A DNA stretch of 64,000 nt from Gautieria morchelliformis (taxonomy: Eukaryota > Basidiomycota > Agaricomycetes > Gomphales > Gomphaceae): assembly GCA_015179125.1 (NCBI GenBank), contig WHVA01000109.1:124001-188000 (forward strand), given 5' to 3'. The notes below the pieces were generated by a model. The model saw nothing but the letters and a program-made list of their open reading frames with translations, made no database searches and was not told the DNA's origin. Positions 52,396-63,239 of this stretch are shown piece by piece. Made by a program: the position numbers and the translations under genes. The stretch's first letter is position 1, and every line of letters starts with the position of its first letter.

Positions 52396-53088
52396 TGTTA
52401 CGTATCGAGATTTCCACTAAGTCGGAACTGGAAAGGACAGCGGCTTCAACTTATAGGTTGCGCCCCCAATGAACTATCGTCCTAGGTATTTCGGAAATGA
52501 TCCGGAAGTCGGAAAGTACTGGACCAGAGGTTTGGTCGGAACTTGAGTCGGAACTGAGGCGGAAGGCGGAAGACGGAAGGCTGAGAGAGAGACTGAGATC
52601 TTGCTAGACTCGCTGTGCTAAGAACAGGAGATGGAGCGAAGGAAATCAAGTATCGAAGGTGATTATCTGATTGCAGAATAACAGACATACATGAGGGGGT
52701 TTTTATACAAAGCGCAGAGCAACAAGTAATGGTGTTGTACTAAGCAAATTCCGGAGGAAGCGGAAGTCGAGTACAATGTGTGGGAACTAACTAATTGGGA
52801 ACAATGGGACTACAAGGGGGGTTCAGGGTAAGGTAGAACAATGGCAAAGAACAAGGGGTCGGGAAAACATATCTGACAACGAACTACAAGGGTGACCGGA
52901 TATATGGTTGTGATGGATGGCGAGGTGGGTCCGGTGGGTCCGAGTAATAGAGTCGAAAGAACAAGGGAAATGTACAAGGGGCGAAATGTCGGAAATGTCG
53001 GAGGGGCGGAACGTGTGGCGGAACTATTGGAGAGGTGGAATGTATGGCGGAACTGAGGGTCGGAAGTCGGAAATGAACGGTCGTAACA
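52396..53088 (-). repeat. Gypsy B 3' LTR (left)
   Basis: 693 bp, TGTTACGTATCG to GGTCGTAACA on the plus strand. It contains about 16 CGGAA pentamers on the plus strand. Confidence 0.93.
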
Positions 53089-53091
53089 GTA

Positions 53092-53100
53092 TCTCCCTTC
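53092..53100 (-). other. Polypurine tract of gypsy B
   Basis: GAAGGGAGA on the minus strand, three bases before the 3' LTR. Confidence 0.6.
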
Positions 53101-53210
53101 TAAGGTCGAGCCCCGCGAGACCACAGGTCGGAATCACGTGACCTGTGAACAAACGCGTCGGAGTTTGAAATATAGGCTGAAGGACAAACGCGTCTTCTCT
53201 CCATTCCATC

Positions 53211-54438
53211 ATGAGTGCCCCAGTAGATTTCTCTAAGATGTCCAGCGCGGAGATGAAACAGCACTTCGCTGATATGCTCGCGCAAAAGGAAATGGCCGAG
53301 AAACGCGAGGCTGAGGAAGCTGCGCGGAAAGAGAAAGAACGTCGGGAGAAGGAGCGGAAGGAGCAGGAGAGGAAAGAGCGCGAACGCCGCGAGGAGGAGG
53401 AGCGCGTCCGTGAAGAGAAACGGAAACGGAACGCGGCACGGAAGGCTGCTGCGGACAAGGCCGCTGCAGAGAAAGCGGCTGCGGAGAAAGCGGAAAGGGA
53501 TCAGGTGAGTCGGAAATGTCCGGCGGAAATGTTCTTGAAGTTAACCAGAGTTCTTCCAGGATTATGTTCAGGACGAGTCAGAGTCAGACTCGGAAGGTTC
53601 GGCGGAAAGTACACCGACTCCGGAAGGAAAAGGGAAGCAAAAGGAGATTGCGACCCCGGTGAACCTTGTGGCGGAACGGAAAGGTCGAGCGGACGCATTC
53701 CAGAAGGCTCGAAAGGAGAAGTTGAGTCGGATGTTGGAACTCCGTGAACTGGGGCCGGAAAAACCCGCGACTAAGAAGCGGAAAACTCGGGACGGCGATG
53801 AGGAAAAGGCCCCATGTGACCCATGCGAGTCTAAGGGGGTGGATTGCACGTGGTCGAGCAATCCACGGGAAACGTCGTGCGACCAGTGCCGTGACCGGAA
53901 AAGGCGCTGCGTCGTGGACGGGTGCGCTTCGAGGCTGGAGCGAAAGAAACAGAAGGTTGAGGAGTCAAATCCGAAGGCGGAACCGGGACCGAGCGGAGGG
54001 AGGGCCGAGGAATCATTTCCGGTGACCGGAAAGTCGGCACAGGCGGTGTTGAATCGGTTCACCATGGCTTCTCCGCTCCTCGACATTGCCGGGTCGCTGA
54101 GGGCCATGCGGAAACAGCAGCGTGAAATCCGGGACATCATGATCGAGATGGCCGAGGTTCAGCAGCATCAGGTTCTGTCGATTCAGAACCAGATGACTGT
54201 CATGTCTACCGTCCTGCAGCAGTTGACGCGGGAAATGCGGTGGCGGAACGATCTGGTCCGGGACCGAATGGATGCGCGGCTTCGGGAGCAGGGAATTGGG
54301 GCGGAAGCTGGTCCGAGCGGTGGGGCGGAAACAAGGGAAAGGGTGGAAACGGAGTTGGTGAGTGTCGAGGTAGGAGAGGCGGAAAAAGAGCCGGAAGCGG
54401 AAGAAGAGGTCGAGGCGGAGACAATGGGGGAGGAGTAG
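53211..54438 (+). CDS. Antisense accessory gene of gypsy B (coiled coil, Zn2Cys6)
   Basis: A two-exon gene opposite to gag-pol between the 3' LTR and the pol stop, 130 bp from pol. Exons 53211-53504 and 53560-54438 join in phase 0 (CAG|GTGAGT ... TTCCAG, 55-bp intron) into 390 residues. Residues about 20-95 are a highly charged Glu/Lys/Arg/Ala helix, surely coiled coil. An acidic Ser/Glu patch and KKRKTRDGDEE follow. A paired cysteine motif, CX2CX6C-X10-CX2CX6C (CDPCESKGVDC and CDQCRDRKRRC, about 53815-53912), matches the spacing of fungal Zn2Cys6 DNA-binding clusters. A second amphipathic helix and an acidic tail end the protein. The start is the first ATG after the LTR. Gypsy A has an equivalent gene in the same place. 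Nuclear DNA binding is inferred, not shown. Confidence 0.75.
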
Positions 54439-54568
54439 GGTGTCGAAGTGACTTGTAATATTTTTCTTGAAGTGTCGGAAATTAGCGTAACGGAAATTGA
54501 ATCGGATTTTAATAATGACTTGAGAACTGTAAGAAAGCAATGGGTGTCGGAAATGAGGTCGGAATTGA

Positions 54569-57500
54569 CTAGGGCGCGGAAATGGGGCCAGGCTTGTCAG
54601 GATATGACTTGTGGAAATCAGAGACGAGGTCAGAGGCGTGGTCAAGTTCCGTGGCGGAAATCCACGAAGTCTCTTCGTCAGTGTTTTCATAGCCTGCCCA
54701 CTTGACTAGGTACTGGAGTTGGCAGCGGTATCTTCTGTCGAGCTTGGAGTTGAGAATTTCCGAAATCTCATATTCCGGTTCTCCGTCAATGACGACTGGC
54801 GGAGGCGGAGGTTGTTCTCGATTCGGAATTGTATTCGGAACTGCGGGTTCAAGCATGGAGACATGGAATACCGGATGTACTGCGCGCATATTGTCAGGAA
54901 GTCTGAGGGTGAAAGAACGACTGCCGGCCTTAGCGATGATCTCGTAAGGACCGAGGTATTTCTCAGAGAGCTTCTTCGAGGGGCGAGTGGTGCGGAAGTT
55001 TTCAGCTTTGACAAAGGCTTTGTCGCCTATCTCGAATGCCGGTTGCGGGAGGCGTTTCCGATCGGCGGAAGTTTGGTATCTCTTCTGGGCAGCTGTAATG
55101 TTCTCTCGGAGGTGCTGGTGAAGGTCGTCAAGTTCCACAACGAAGTCTCGGGCTCTTGCAGAGGCGAGGTCGCGTTCAGGGTGGATGGCGAGATTCGGGT
55201 GGTAGCCCTTGTTGGCATAGAAGGGTGAAATTCCGGTGGTAGCGGAAGGCGCGTTGTTGTAGGCAAATTCCGCGAGCGGAAGAAGGTCGGACCAATTGCT
55301 ATGTTGGTAGTTGCAATAGACGCGGAGATACTGCTCAAGGGTCTGATTAGTACGTTCCGTTTGTCCGTCTCCTTCGGGATGATAACCGGAAGTGAAGTGG
55401 AGCTTCATGTCGAGAGCCTTTCCGAGGGTGCGGAAAAAGGATGACACGAATTCGGATCCACGGTCGGAAGTGACATGGGAAGGTATTCCGTGCTTGGAAA
55501 AGACGTGGAGCACAAAGAGCTGTGCGAGCTGGGCGGATGTTATGGTGTCGTAGGTCGGAATAAAGATGGACTGCTTTGTAAGGCGGTCAACGATCACTAG
55601 AATGGTATCATAGCCGGATGACTTAGGAAGTTTCTCAATGAAATCCATGGATATCGAATTCCAGGGTTGATCCGGGATCGGAAGTTGCTTCAGGAGGCCG
55701 TAAGGTTTGTGACGTTGAGGCTTGGCTCGCATACAGGTGGTGCATGACTTGCAGTAGTCTTGGACCATCGTGCGGAGGAGAGGCCAAGTATAGGTGCGTC
55801 GGATTATGTCGAGGGTCTTGTTCTGGCCTTGGTGTCCTGAGAGCGGATGATCGTGGCTTTGCTGGAGTACGCGAAGTCGTAGATCGTTGGTGTCCGGAAC
55901 GTAAATCCGGGACTTGTACCGGAGAAATCCGTCGGAATCGAGGGACCATCCAGGACTGGTGGGGTCATCGAGGTGGGTTGCGGAGGTGGGGTCGGAACGG
56001 AGTGCGGAACGGATGTCGGAATGGAGAGACTCGGTGTCCATAATAATTGAGGCGCGGAGTAGCGGAAACTGCAATGCTGTGGCACGCAGGGACGATGCCA
56101 GTTGCTCAGTAGAGAATACTGGGCGGAAATTGTGCGGATTAACGCTGGCATAGTCGCTACTTCCCTCTTTTGGGTAGACGTCCCAACGTCTAGTGAGCGC
56201 GTCGGGTTTTGCTCCGAGCTTTCCGGGGCGGAAACGGATCACCATGTTGAACTGTGAGAGGTATTCAGACCAGCGGACTTGACGGCGAGTCAAAATCTTA
56301 GTGGTTGCAAAATACTCAAGGTTCTTATGATCCGTTACAACGTCGATCAGATAAGTTGGACCTTCGAGGTAATGTCTCCAGATTTTGAAGGCTTCGAAAA
56401 TCGCAAGTAGTTCCTTATCGTGGACGTCGTAGTTGAGTTCCGGGGCGGAAAAGGTGCGGGAATGAAAGGCGATCGGATGAATTTCTCCGTCGTCGGGTGA
56501 AATGATGGAAAGAATGGCGGCTAGCGCGTAGTCAGAAGCGTCGGTTTCGAGTACAAGTTGGGCATCAGGAATCCAGAAACCGAGTATGGGAGCCGTGGTG
56601 AAGGCCGATTTGAGAGCTTCAAATGCGGAACGGCATTCCGGAGTGAAATTCCATGGGGCACCCTTCCTGGTGAGACGTGTGAGCGGAACAGTAATGTCGG
56701 AAAAATTATAAATGAAACGCCGGTAAAAGTTGGCGAAACCAAGGAAGGACTGCACATCCTTAACACGTCGGGGTTCCGGCCATTCTTGAATTGCCTTGAC
56801 CTTGTCCTCTGCCATGGTAAGACCTGTTGGAGAGAGGATGTAGCCGAGGTATTCGACCGTGTCGCGATGCCATTCGCATTTCTCTGCTTTTGCATAGAGA
56901 TGATGTTTGCGTAGACGGCGGAGTACTTCGCGGACATGTTCCCGATGTTTTTCCGGTGTGTCGGAATAGATGAGGATGTCGTCAATGTAGACTAGGACGC
57001 ATACGTCGAGGAGGTCGGAAAATACGTCGTTCATGAATCGCTGAAAAGCGGCGGGAGCATTGGTTAGACCAAAAGGCATGACAGTCCACTCAAAGGCACC
57101 GTAGCGGGTGCGGAAGGTGGTTTTCCACTCGTCACCTTCCCGGATGCGGACAAGGTGATAAGCGTGCCGGAGGTCAATTTTGGTGTAGATCTTCGCCCTG
57201 CGGGGGGTGTCGAGTAAGTCGGAAATGCGCGGAAGCGGATATTTGTCCTTTTTAGTGAGGGCATTGAGTCCGCGGAAATCGACGCAGAGGCGGAGAGATC
57301 CATCCTTCTTCTTGACGAAGAGGACCGGAGCGCCGTGCGGAGACAGCGAAGGGCGGATAAAGCCCATGTTGAGATGTTCATCGACGAACTCTCGGAGAGT
57401 TAGGAGTTCACTTTGCGAAAGAGAGTAGATCGGTCCAAGGGGCGGAGATGCTCCTTCTTCCAGATCTATCTTCAAGTCGTAAGGTCGATGTTCAGCAGGT

Positions 57501-58260
57501 TTGTCGGCTTTGGCCTTATTGGACACGTCCGGGAAGTCACGATATTCTTCCGGAACTGAGCTCATGTCGACCGGAGCGGAAGTCGAGGCGGAACGAGCCT
57601 TGACTGAAGCCGAATCGGAGAGGTGAAGCTGGAAAACGGTCGTATCATCTTGCCGTTGCAATACGCGGAAAGCGGTGGCGGAAACGAGCGCAATTCGGGG
57701 GCTTCGAGGGGCGGAGGTGCTAAAGCGGGACCGGAGTGCGGAACTGAATCCACGAGCGGAGTTGCAGAAGAGGCCTGAGCCATCTTTGCAGAAGACGTCG
57801 GAATAGATGGAAGTTGATCCGGGGTACGGAACTGTATTTGACCCAATGCCCAGTTAATCGACGGATTATATCGGGTGAGCCAATTGTGTCCTAGTACAAC
57901 GGAACAGCTAGCATCTAGCGGAGTAACGTAAAACGTAACTTCATGGTTGTCCCCAGTAGCGAAACGGATAGACAGATCCACAACTTGGGAAATTCCCGTG
58001 TTGGAAGACCCGTCGAAAAGGCGGAGGGAATTGTCGGAATGTTGCGGGTCGGAAGTTTATGTTTCAAAACAAAGTCGGAATCGAGGAAACAATGAGTCGA
58101 ACCGGAGTCGACTAGTGCTGTAAACGGGGGTGCGGAAATGGTGTCGGAAGTGAGCGGAACAGAGAGAGAGTCGGAGGACGAAAGAGCGGATGCGTTGAGT
58201 TTAACCTCGTTTGTCGCACGAATGGGGTCAACACAGCCCTCAGCTCGTGCGGAGGCCGGA
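54569..58260 (-). CDS. pol: Gypsy B pol (PR-RT-RH-IN-chromodomain)
   Basis: The frame 54569-57661 is open for 1030 residues. It holds RT ([13 protein letters not shown] at residues 225-228), RNase H (LETDASDYALA, VHDKELLAIFEAF, DHKNLEYF), integrase (HDHPLSGHQG, CKSCTTC, MDFIEKLP, TSDRGSEF, NQTLEQYLR) and a C-terminal chromodomain (VKWAGYENTDEETSW). All catalytic residues that I can place are intact. The protease lies upstream in another frame: LVDSGSTHCF near 58080-58115, then VTFYVTPLDAS and [14 protein letters not shown] in 57562-57981. At least one frame change near 57680 separates it from RT, so a full polyprotein would need a frameshift or repair. It is the best-preserved Pol in the window. 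Confidence 0.88.
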
Positions 58261-58270
58261 GGACTGCTGA

Positions 58271-59706
58271 CTATTTTTTTGAATCCGCAGCGGGAACCGC
58301 TTCGGATTTCTCTTCCGTCTTTGCTGCGCGGCCCTTGGCCTTAGCAGCGGAGGCGGAAGCGCGAGTGCAGTCGCGAGCGACGTGACCTCCTTTGCCGCAG
58401 AAGAGGCAAAGGTTGTTGTCTATGCGACGCTGGCGTTCTACAGGGGTTAGTTTTCCGTCCTTCCCAAGTTTGTCGGAAAGATCCGGGGTACTCTTCCGGG
58501 CGTTGGTGTTAGAACCAGAGGCCTGGTTGTTCCGAGGGGTGTTGTTGTTGTTCCGGTTGCCGGAGTTGGATCCGGAACTGTTGTTGTTGTTGTTTCCGGA
58601 GTTGGTGTTTCCGGAATTGGTCTTCTTCTTGTCTTTATCAGACTTCTTGTCGAAGACTTGTCGTTCTTGCTCTGGGCGGAAGTTTCACGAGCAATCTCGG
58701 AGTGTCTTTCCCAGTAGCGCGAATCGATGGATTGGGCGAGGTTGCGGAGGTCGGTAAGGGTGGCGGGTTTTCCGACGCGGGCAATTTCATCCTTGATGCG
58801 GGATGGCAAGCCCATGTAAAACTGGCGTCGGAGTGCGGCTTCTCCCCATTGGACTCGAGGAGCGAGCTGCTGAAACGTGACGATATATTTAGCTATCTTA
58901 TGAGTGTCTTTCATGCGAAGCTTATCGAGTTCGTTTCCGCATCGGCTTCCATATCAAATGGTCCGAAGTTGCTGCGGAGTTCGGAAATGAAATTGGGGTA
59001 ATCGTCGGCCCAGTCGACGAGAGCGAACGGATCCATGAGGGCGGGTTCGAAATAGTCGAGCGCCGTGCCTCGGAGATAGGAAAGGGCATAATTGACCTTT
59101 CGTTCGTCGTCGGGAAAGGCGTCGGGACGATCACGGAAATTGAGTTGAAGCTGAACCAGAAATGGCTGGAGCTTCTTGGGGTCGGAACCGTCGAACTGAT
59201 CTGGTTCGCGGACCTTTGTCTTGGGGCGTGGTGGTGCTTGGGCCGGGCGCTGGAGTTGTCCGGCTAGCATGGCGATGGCTTGTGCAAGATCCGGAACTGG
59301 CGCGGGCGGAACTGGGTTGGCGGGAATCTGAGGTGGAATTGGAGGTGGAGGACCGCCGGGAGGACCGCCTGGGGGACCGCCGGGTGGGCCGCCATGAGGG
59401 CCGCCTGGAGGGCCGCCTGGAGGTGGTCCTGGTGGAGGGGTGGTGGTGGAGCTGGGCGTCGGAATGACGCTGCTGTTTGTTCGCCGCTGCTACTCGTCGA
59501 ATTCCGTCGTAGTCGGGATTGTCGTCGGGATTAGCGTCGGGAACTTCTTCGAAACGTTGCGGAAAAGCATCGGAAAACTCATCGTCGGCACGAGAGCTGT
59601 TGGAGGGTTCCGCGTGCCTTGGTGCTGCGGATCTAAGATTGCCAAAATAAGAGAGAGCTTCGACAGCTCCTGCTCGAGCTGAAGTAGCTGTGGTACGAGG
59701 AGGCAT
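58271..59706 (-). pseudogene. gag: Gypsy B gag, frameshifted
   Basis: It opens at ATG 59706 with 34 bp to the LTR. The order is a polar N-terminus, a Gly/Pro-rich repeat (GGPPGGP-type, about 59340-59430, in another frame), the Gag fold (QFDGSDPKKLQPFLVQL, SYLRGTALDYFEP; 58911-59270), the next segment (58447-58914, with FYMGLPSRIKDEI), an Asn/Ser-rich linker and a zinc knuckle CLFCGKGGHVARDC near 58395-58440. Frame breaks are seen near 59460, 58915 and 58670; the one near 58918 looks like loss of one base. It ends at a TAG at 58271-58273. Confidence 0.8.
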
Positions 59707-59739
59707 AGTGATAGTTATCGGGTGGGAATCAGATAATAC

Positions 59740-60432
59740 TGTTACGTATCGAGATTTCCACTAAGTCGGAACTGGAAAGGACAGCGGCTTCAACTTATAG
59801 GTTGCGCCCCCAATGAACTATCGTCCTAGGTATTTCGGAAATGAGCCGGAAGTCGGAAAGTACTGGACCAGAGGTTTGGTCGGAACTTGAGTCGGAACTG
59901 AGGCGGAAGGCGGAAGACGGAAGGCTGAGAGAGAGACTGAGATCTTGCTAGACTCGCTGTGCTAAGAACAGGAGATGGAGCGAAGGAAATCAAGTATCGA
60001 AGGTGATTATCTGATTGCAGAATAACAGACATACATGAGGGGGTTTTTATACAAAGCGCAGAGCAACAAGTAATGGTGTTGTACTAAGCAAATTCCGGAG
60101 GAAGCGGAAGTCGAGTACAATGTGTGGGAACTAACTAATTGGGAACAATGGGACTACAAGGGGGGTTCAGGGTAAGGTAGAACAATGGCAAAGAACAAGG
60201 GGTCGGGAAAACATATCTGACAACGAACTACAAGGGTGACCGGATATATGGTTGTGATGGATGGCGAGGTGGGTCCGGTGGGTCCGAGTAATAGAGTCGA
60301 AAGAACAAGGGAAATGTACAAGGGGCGAAATGTCGGAAATGTCGGAGGGGCGGAACGTGTGGCGGAACTATTGGAGAGGCGGAATGTATGGCGGAACTGA
60401 GGGTCGGAAGTCGGAAATGAACGGTCGTAACA
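59740..60432 (-). repeat. Gypsy B 5' LTR (right)
   Basis: 693 bp, same ends as the left copy. Visible differences are GATCCGG versus GAGCCGG and GAGGTGG versus GAGGCGG. Confidence 0.93.
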
Positions 60433-60437
60433 AGTGC

Positions 60438-60853
60438 CTCTGATGCTGTTGCGCAATTTGGATCAGAAGCAAGGACTATGCAATGGGACAAGGTTGCGGT
60501 TGGTGAGGATAAGCATTAGAGTGTTGGAGGTCAGGATCATCTCAGGTCCATGTGCAGGAAATATTGCTTTCATCCCCAGGATCATCATTAAGCCATCAGA
60601 GGGAGAGTTGCCATTTGTGCTGAAAAGGAGGCAGTTTCCAGTGCGTTTGGCATTTGCAATGACTATCAACAAGTCTCAGGGACAGTCTTTGGGTACGGTT
60701 GGGCTGGACCTGAGATATCCAGTGTTTGGACATGGTCAGTTGTATGTTGGTGTATCAAGAGGGACCAACTGGAACAGAGTGAAGGTCTTGCTTGAGGAGG
60801 GTTTGGACACAACCAACATTGTATATAAAGATGTATTACTTAGAGCTCCTTGA
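60438..60853 (+). CDS. Helitron RepHel, 3' part
   Basis: The C-terminal end of the H0 helicase, cut off by gypsy B. It encodes the last 138 residues: [12 protein letters not shown], then [16 protein letters not shown] (helicase motif V/VI region) and [10 protein letters not shown], ending at a TGA after LLRAP. The same end is seen in copy H2. It is in frame with the 5' part once the insertion and one AGTGC are taken out. On its own it has no start. Confidence 0.88.
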
Positions 60854-61110
60854 TTTTTTATATCCACTTCTCTTCATATGGTTTATGTGTGTTACTTGAT
60901 TTTACTTGATGCAAATTGGTTACTTTTATTTTCCCCAATGCACTTGACCTTACTGATGCGTTTGACCTACACCCCCGCGCGAAGCGCGGGTACCCACCTA
61001 GTTCCTATAGGTGAAAGCAGCACGGTGGGAGGTTGTGGGCGCCGCTTATAAATAATATTACGTAAAACTTATGTCAGCGGCGAGCGGCGCGAGCACCAAC
61101 GCTGCGCAGC

Positions 61111-61122
61111 GGTCACGTGACC
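61111..61122. promoter_or_regulatory. GGTCACGTGACC palindrome (H5, site 1)
   Basis: Same palindrome as in H1 and H3, flanked by GCTGCGCAGC. Confidence 0.4.
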
Positions 61123-61219
61123 GGCAGACCGGCGTGAACCTGGAGCGCGAGCGGCACAGCCGCGAGCGGTTCGCGGGCTCCAGCGCTCAACCCTGCGCTG
61201 GCAACGAACGCTGCGCAGC

Positions 61220-61231
61220 GGTCACGTGACC
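61220..61231. promoter_or_regulatory. GGTCACGTGACC palindrome (H5, site 2)
   Basis: Second copy, 38 bp upstream of the TATA box. Confidence 0.4.
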
Positions 61232-61268
61232 CGTTCGCGCGTGGTCCGTGCACGACGCGCGCGCACGG

Positions 61269-61275
61269 TATAAAG
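61269..61275 (+). promoter_or_regulatory. TATA box in Helitron H5 5' region
   Basis: TATAAAG in the context GCACGGTATAAAGGC, matching H3 on the opposite strand. Confidence 0.45.
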
Positions 61276-61549
61276 GCAGAACGGTAAGGATGGAATGGCA
61301 GGAATCTGCCCACCGGCAATTCCTCTTGCTGCTGTCTGCTCTGTTCCCTGTCTGCTCTGCTCTGTCTGCTGTCTGCTCTCTATGGTGTCTCCTCCTTTAG
61401 CTGGCTGGCTGTCTATTGCTTTGGCAGGCTAGCTATCTTTTGCTTGGCTTGGCTGGCTATCTATTGGCTTGGCTGGATTTCTATTGGTAGGTAATATCTC
61501 TTTTTTAATGCATTGCCATGTATTTTATTTTATTTGTGTTTGTAATTTC

Positions 61550-62220
61550 ATTGGTTCCTTTCTTTTTTTTCATTATATTGTATTGTCACATGTGCTTTAT
61601 ATTTTTCTGAATTTTTTCGAAAATAGATTTAAATAACATCCCCAGACTGTGGTGAAAAAATTGTAGTGTAATATCTATATTTTTCAGGTTTTTTTGAAAA
61701 TAGACATCAATAAGTTTCCTCTAAAATTAATGACAATAGGTTCTGCTTTTAAATGTGGTTTGTTTTATTGTTTTATTGACTGTAAAGCTGCTTACCTATA
61801 CTGGTGGCTGGCTCTGGGTTTCTCTGTCAGTCCCTGGGCTTCTCTGGCTTTGACTGGGCATTAATAACAGCTTCTGCTTCAATGTACTGTACTTTTTTGA
61901 CATTTTTTCGCAAATAGATATCAATAAATTATCCTGACTTTGTGAAAATTGACAACAGCTCCAGGTTAAATGTACAGTGCATTTTTTGACATTTTCGAAA
62001 AATAGATAACCCTAACTTTGCTAAAATTAATAACAGCTTCAGCTTACATGTACTGGACATTTTCTTGACATTTTTTCAAAAATAGATAATCCTGACTTTG
62101 CTAAAAATTAATGACAGCTGCTTAAATATGGTTTCCTTGACTATTTTATTTATGTCTGTATATGTCACAAAATAGATATTGATACATGTCCCTGAGCTTG
62201 CTAAAAGTTAATAAGTAGTA
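61550..62220. repeat. AT-rich degenerate repeat block in H5
   Basis: Several units of about 90 bp with CTAAAATTAATAACAGCTTC and TTTTTTGACATTTT words, inverted relative to H3. Confidence 0.75.
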
Positions 62221-62269
62221 ACAGCCTCTGCTTGCTTCACTTTGAGGCCCTTGGGGATATGCTACACAT

Positions 62270-63112
62270 GCCATTGGGACATGCTATGCATGCTATACTT
62301 GAGGGGCATGCTACACACACTATGCATGGGGACACGCACGCTATGCTTGGGGACACGCACGCTATGCATGGAGACATGCATGTTATGCATGGGGACACGC
62401 ATGCTATGCTTGGGGACACGCATGTTATGCATGGAGACAGGCATGCTATGCATGGGGACACACATGCTATACTTGGGGACACCCATGTTATGCATGGGGA
62501 CAAGCATGCTATGCATGGGGACACACATGCTATGCATGGGCGCACGCTATGCATGGGGATGTGCACACTATATGTGGGGACACACTATGCTTGGGGGACA
62601 CGGTACAAACAAGGGACACACTACAGGGGAAAACACTACAAACAAGGGACATTCTACACATGCTATACTTGGGGGACACACTACAAACAAAGGACATGCT
62701 ATGCACACTATACTTGGGGGACATGTTATGCATTGGGGACACACTTTGCACACTATACTTGAGGGAGATGCTACACACACTACATGTAGGGACATGCTAC
62801 ACATGTGGACACGCTATGCATGGGGGACACACATGCTATAATTTAGGGACACGCTATGTTTGGGGACATGCTACAAACCAGGGACATGCTATGCATGTGA
62901 GACACGCCATGCACACTGTACTTGGGGACATGCTACATGTGGAGACACACTATGCATGGAGGACATGCTACACACACTATACTTGGGGACATGTTATGTG
63001 TGGGGTCATGTTACAAACCAGGGACACAATAAGCATGCTATATTCGAGGCTATGCATGGAGGACATGCTATGCACGCTATACTTGGGCACATGCAGACAT
63101 GTGTAGAGACAT
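62270..63112. repeat. Minisatellite in H5
   Basis: About 45 units near 18 bp, like GCTATGCATGGGGACACGCA, becoming irregular toward 63112. All three plus frames and the minus strand stay open for long stretches purely through repetition. Confidence 0.9.
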
Positions 63113-63239
63113 TACCTATCTTGATGTGTTACTTATAGCTACTTTCAATTGCAATGAGATGTGTTTTACTTATCCCAAGTTTGATTTACCCAATGTGTTT
63201 GACCTACACCCCCGTGTGAAGCATGGGTATCCACCTAGA

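Larger units (their letters stand above)
52396..60432 (-). mobile_element. Ty3/gypsy chromovirus B, young, in RepHel
   Basis: 8037 bp with two 693-bp LTRs that differ at only two positions that I could see, and a perfect AGTGC target duplication (52391-52395 and 60433-60437). Minus-strand order: 5' LTR, gag, protease, RT, RNase H, integrase, chromodomain, then a convergent antisense gene, PPT and 3' LTR. High LTR identity marks a recent insertion, yet gag has frame breaks, so it was probably copied by proteins in trans or contains assembly errors. Confidence 0.93.
45685..61001 (+). mobile_element. Helitron H0, autonomous type, carrying gypsy B
   Basis: It starts A|TCTAAGAG at 45685 and ends with hairpin CCCGCGCGAAGCGCGGG (60974-60990) and CTAG (60998-61001), followed by T. 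These are canonical Helitron termini. Without gypsy B and one TSD it is about 7.3 kb. It carries a repeated intron-like array and a RepHel frame that is open throughout except for the retrotransposon insertion. Confidence 0.85.
61002..63238 (+). mobile_element. Helitron H5, non-autonomous
   Basis: It begins directly after the CTAG of H0 and ends with a degenerate hairpin CCCGTGTGAAGCATGGG (63211-63227) and CTAG (63235-63238). It has the shared TATA region with two GGTCACGTGACC palindromes, an AT-rich repeat block and a long minisatellite. No replicase. It is the plus-strand counterpart of H3. The base after CTAG is A rather than T. Confidence 0.75.

Noticed and set aside
58392-58757. Leu/Pro/Phe-rich plus-strand protein
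   Set aside because: Antisense shadow of the Asn/Ser-rich Gag linker and zinc knuckle.
62232-63138. Repetitive Met/His/Gly-rich proteins in several frames
   Set aside because: All frames of the H5 minisatellite stay open; no start context, no conserved frame.
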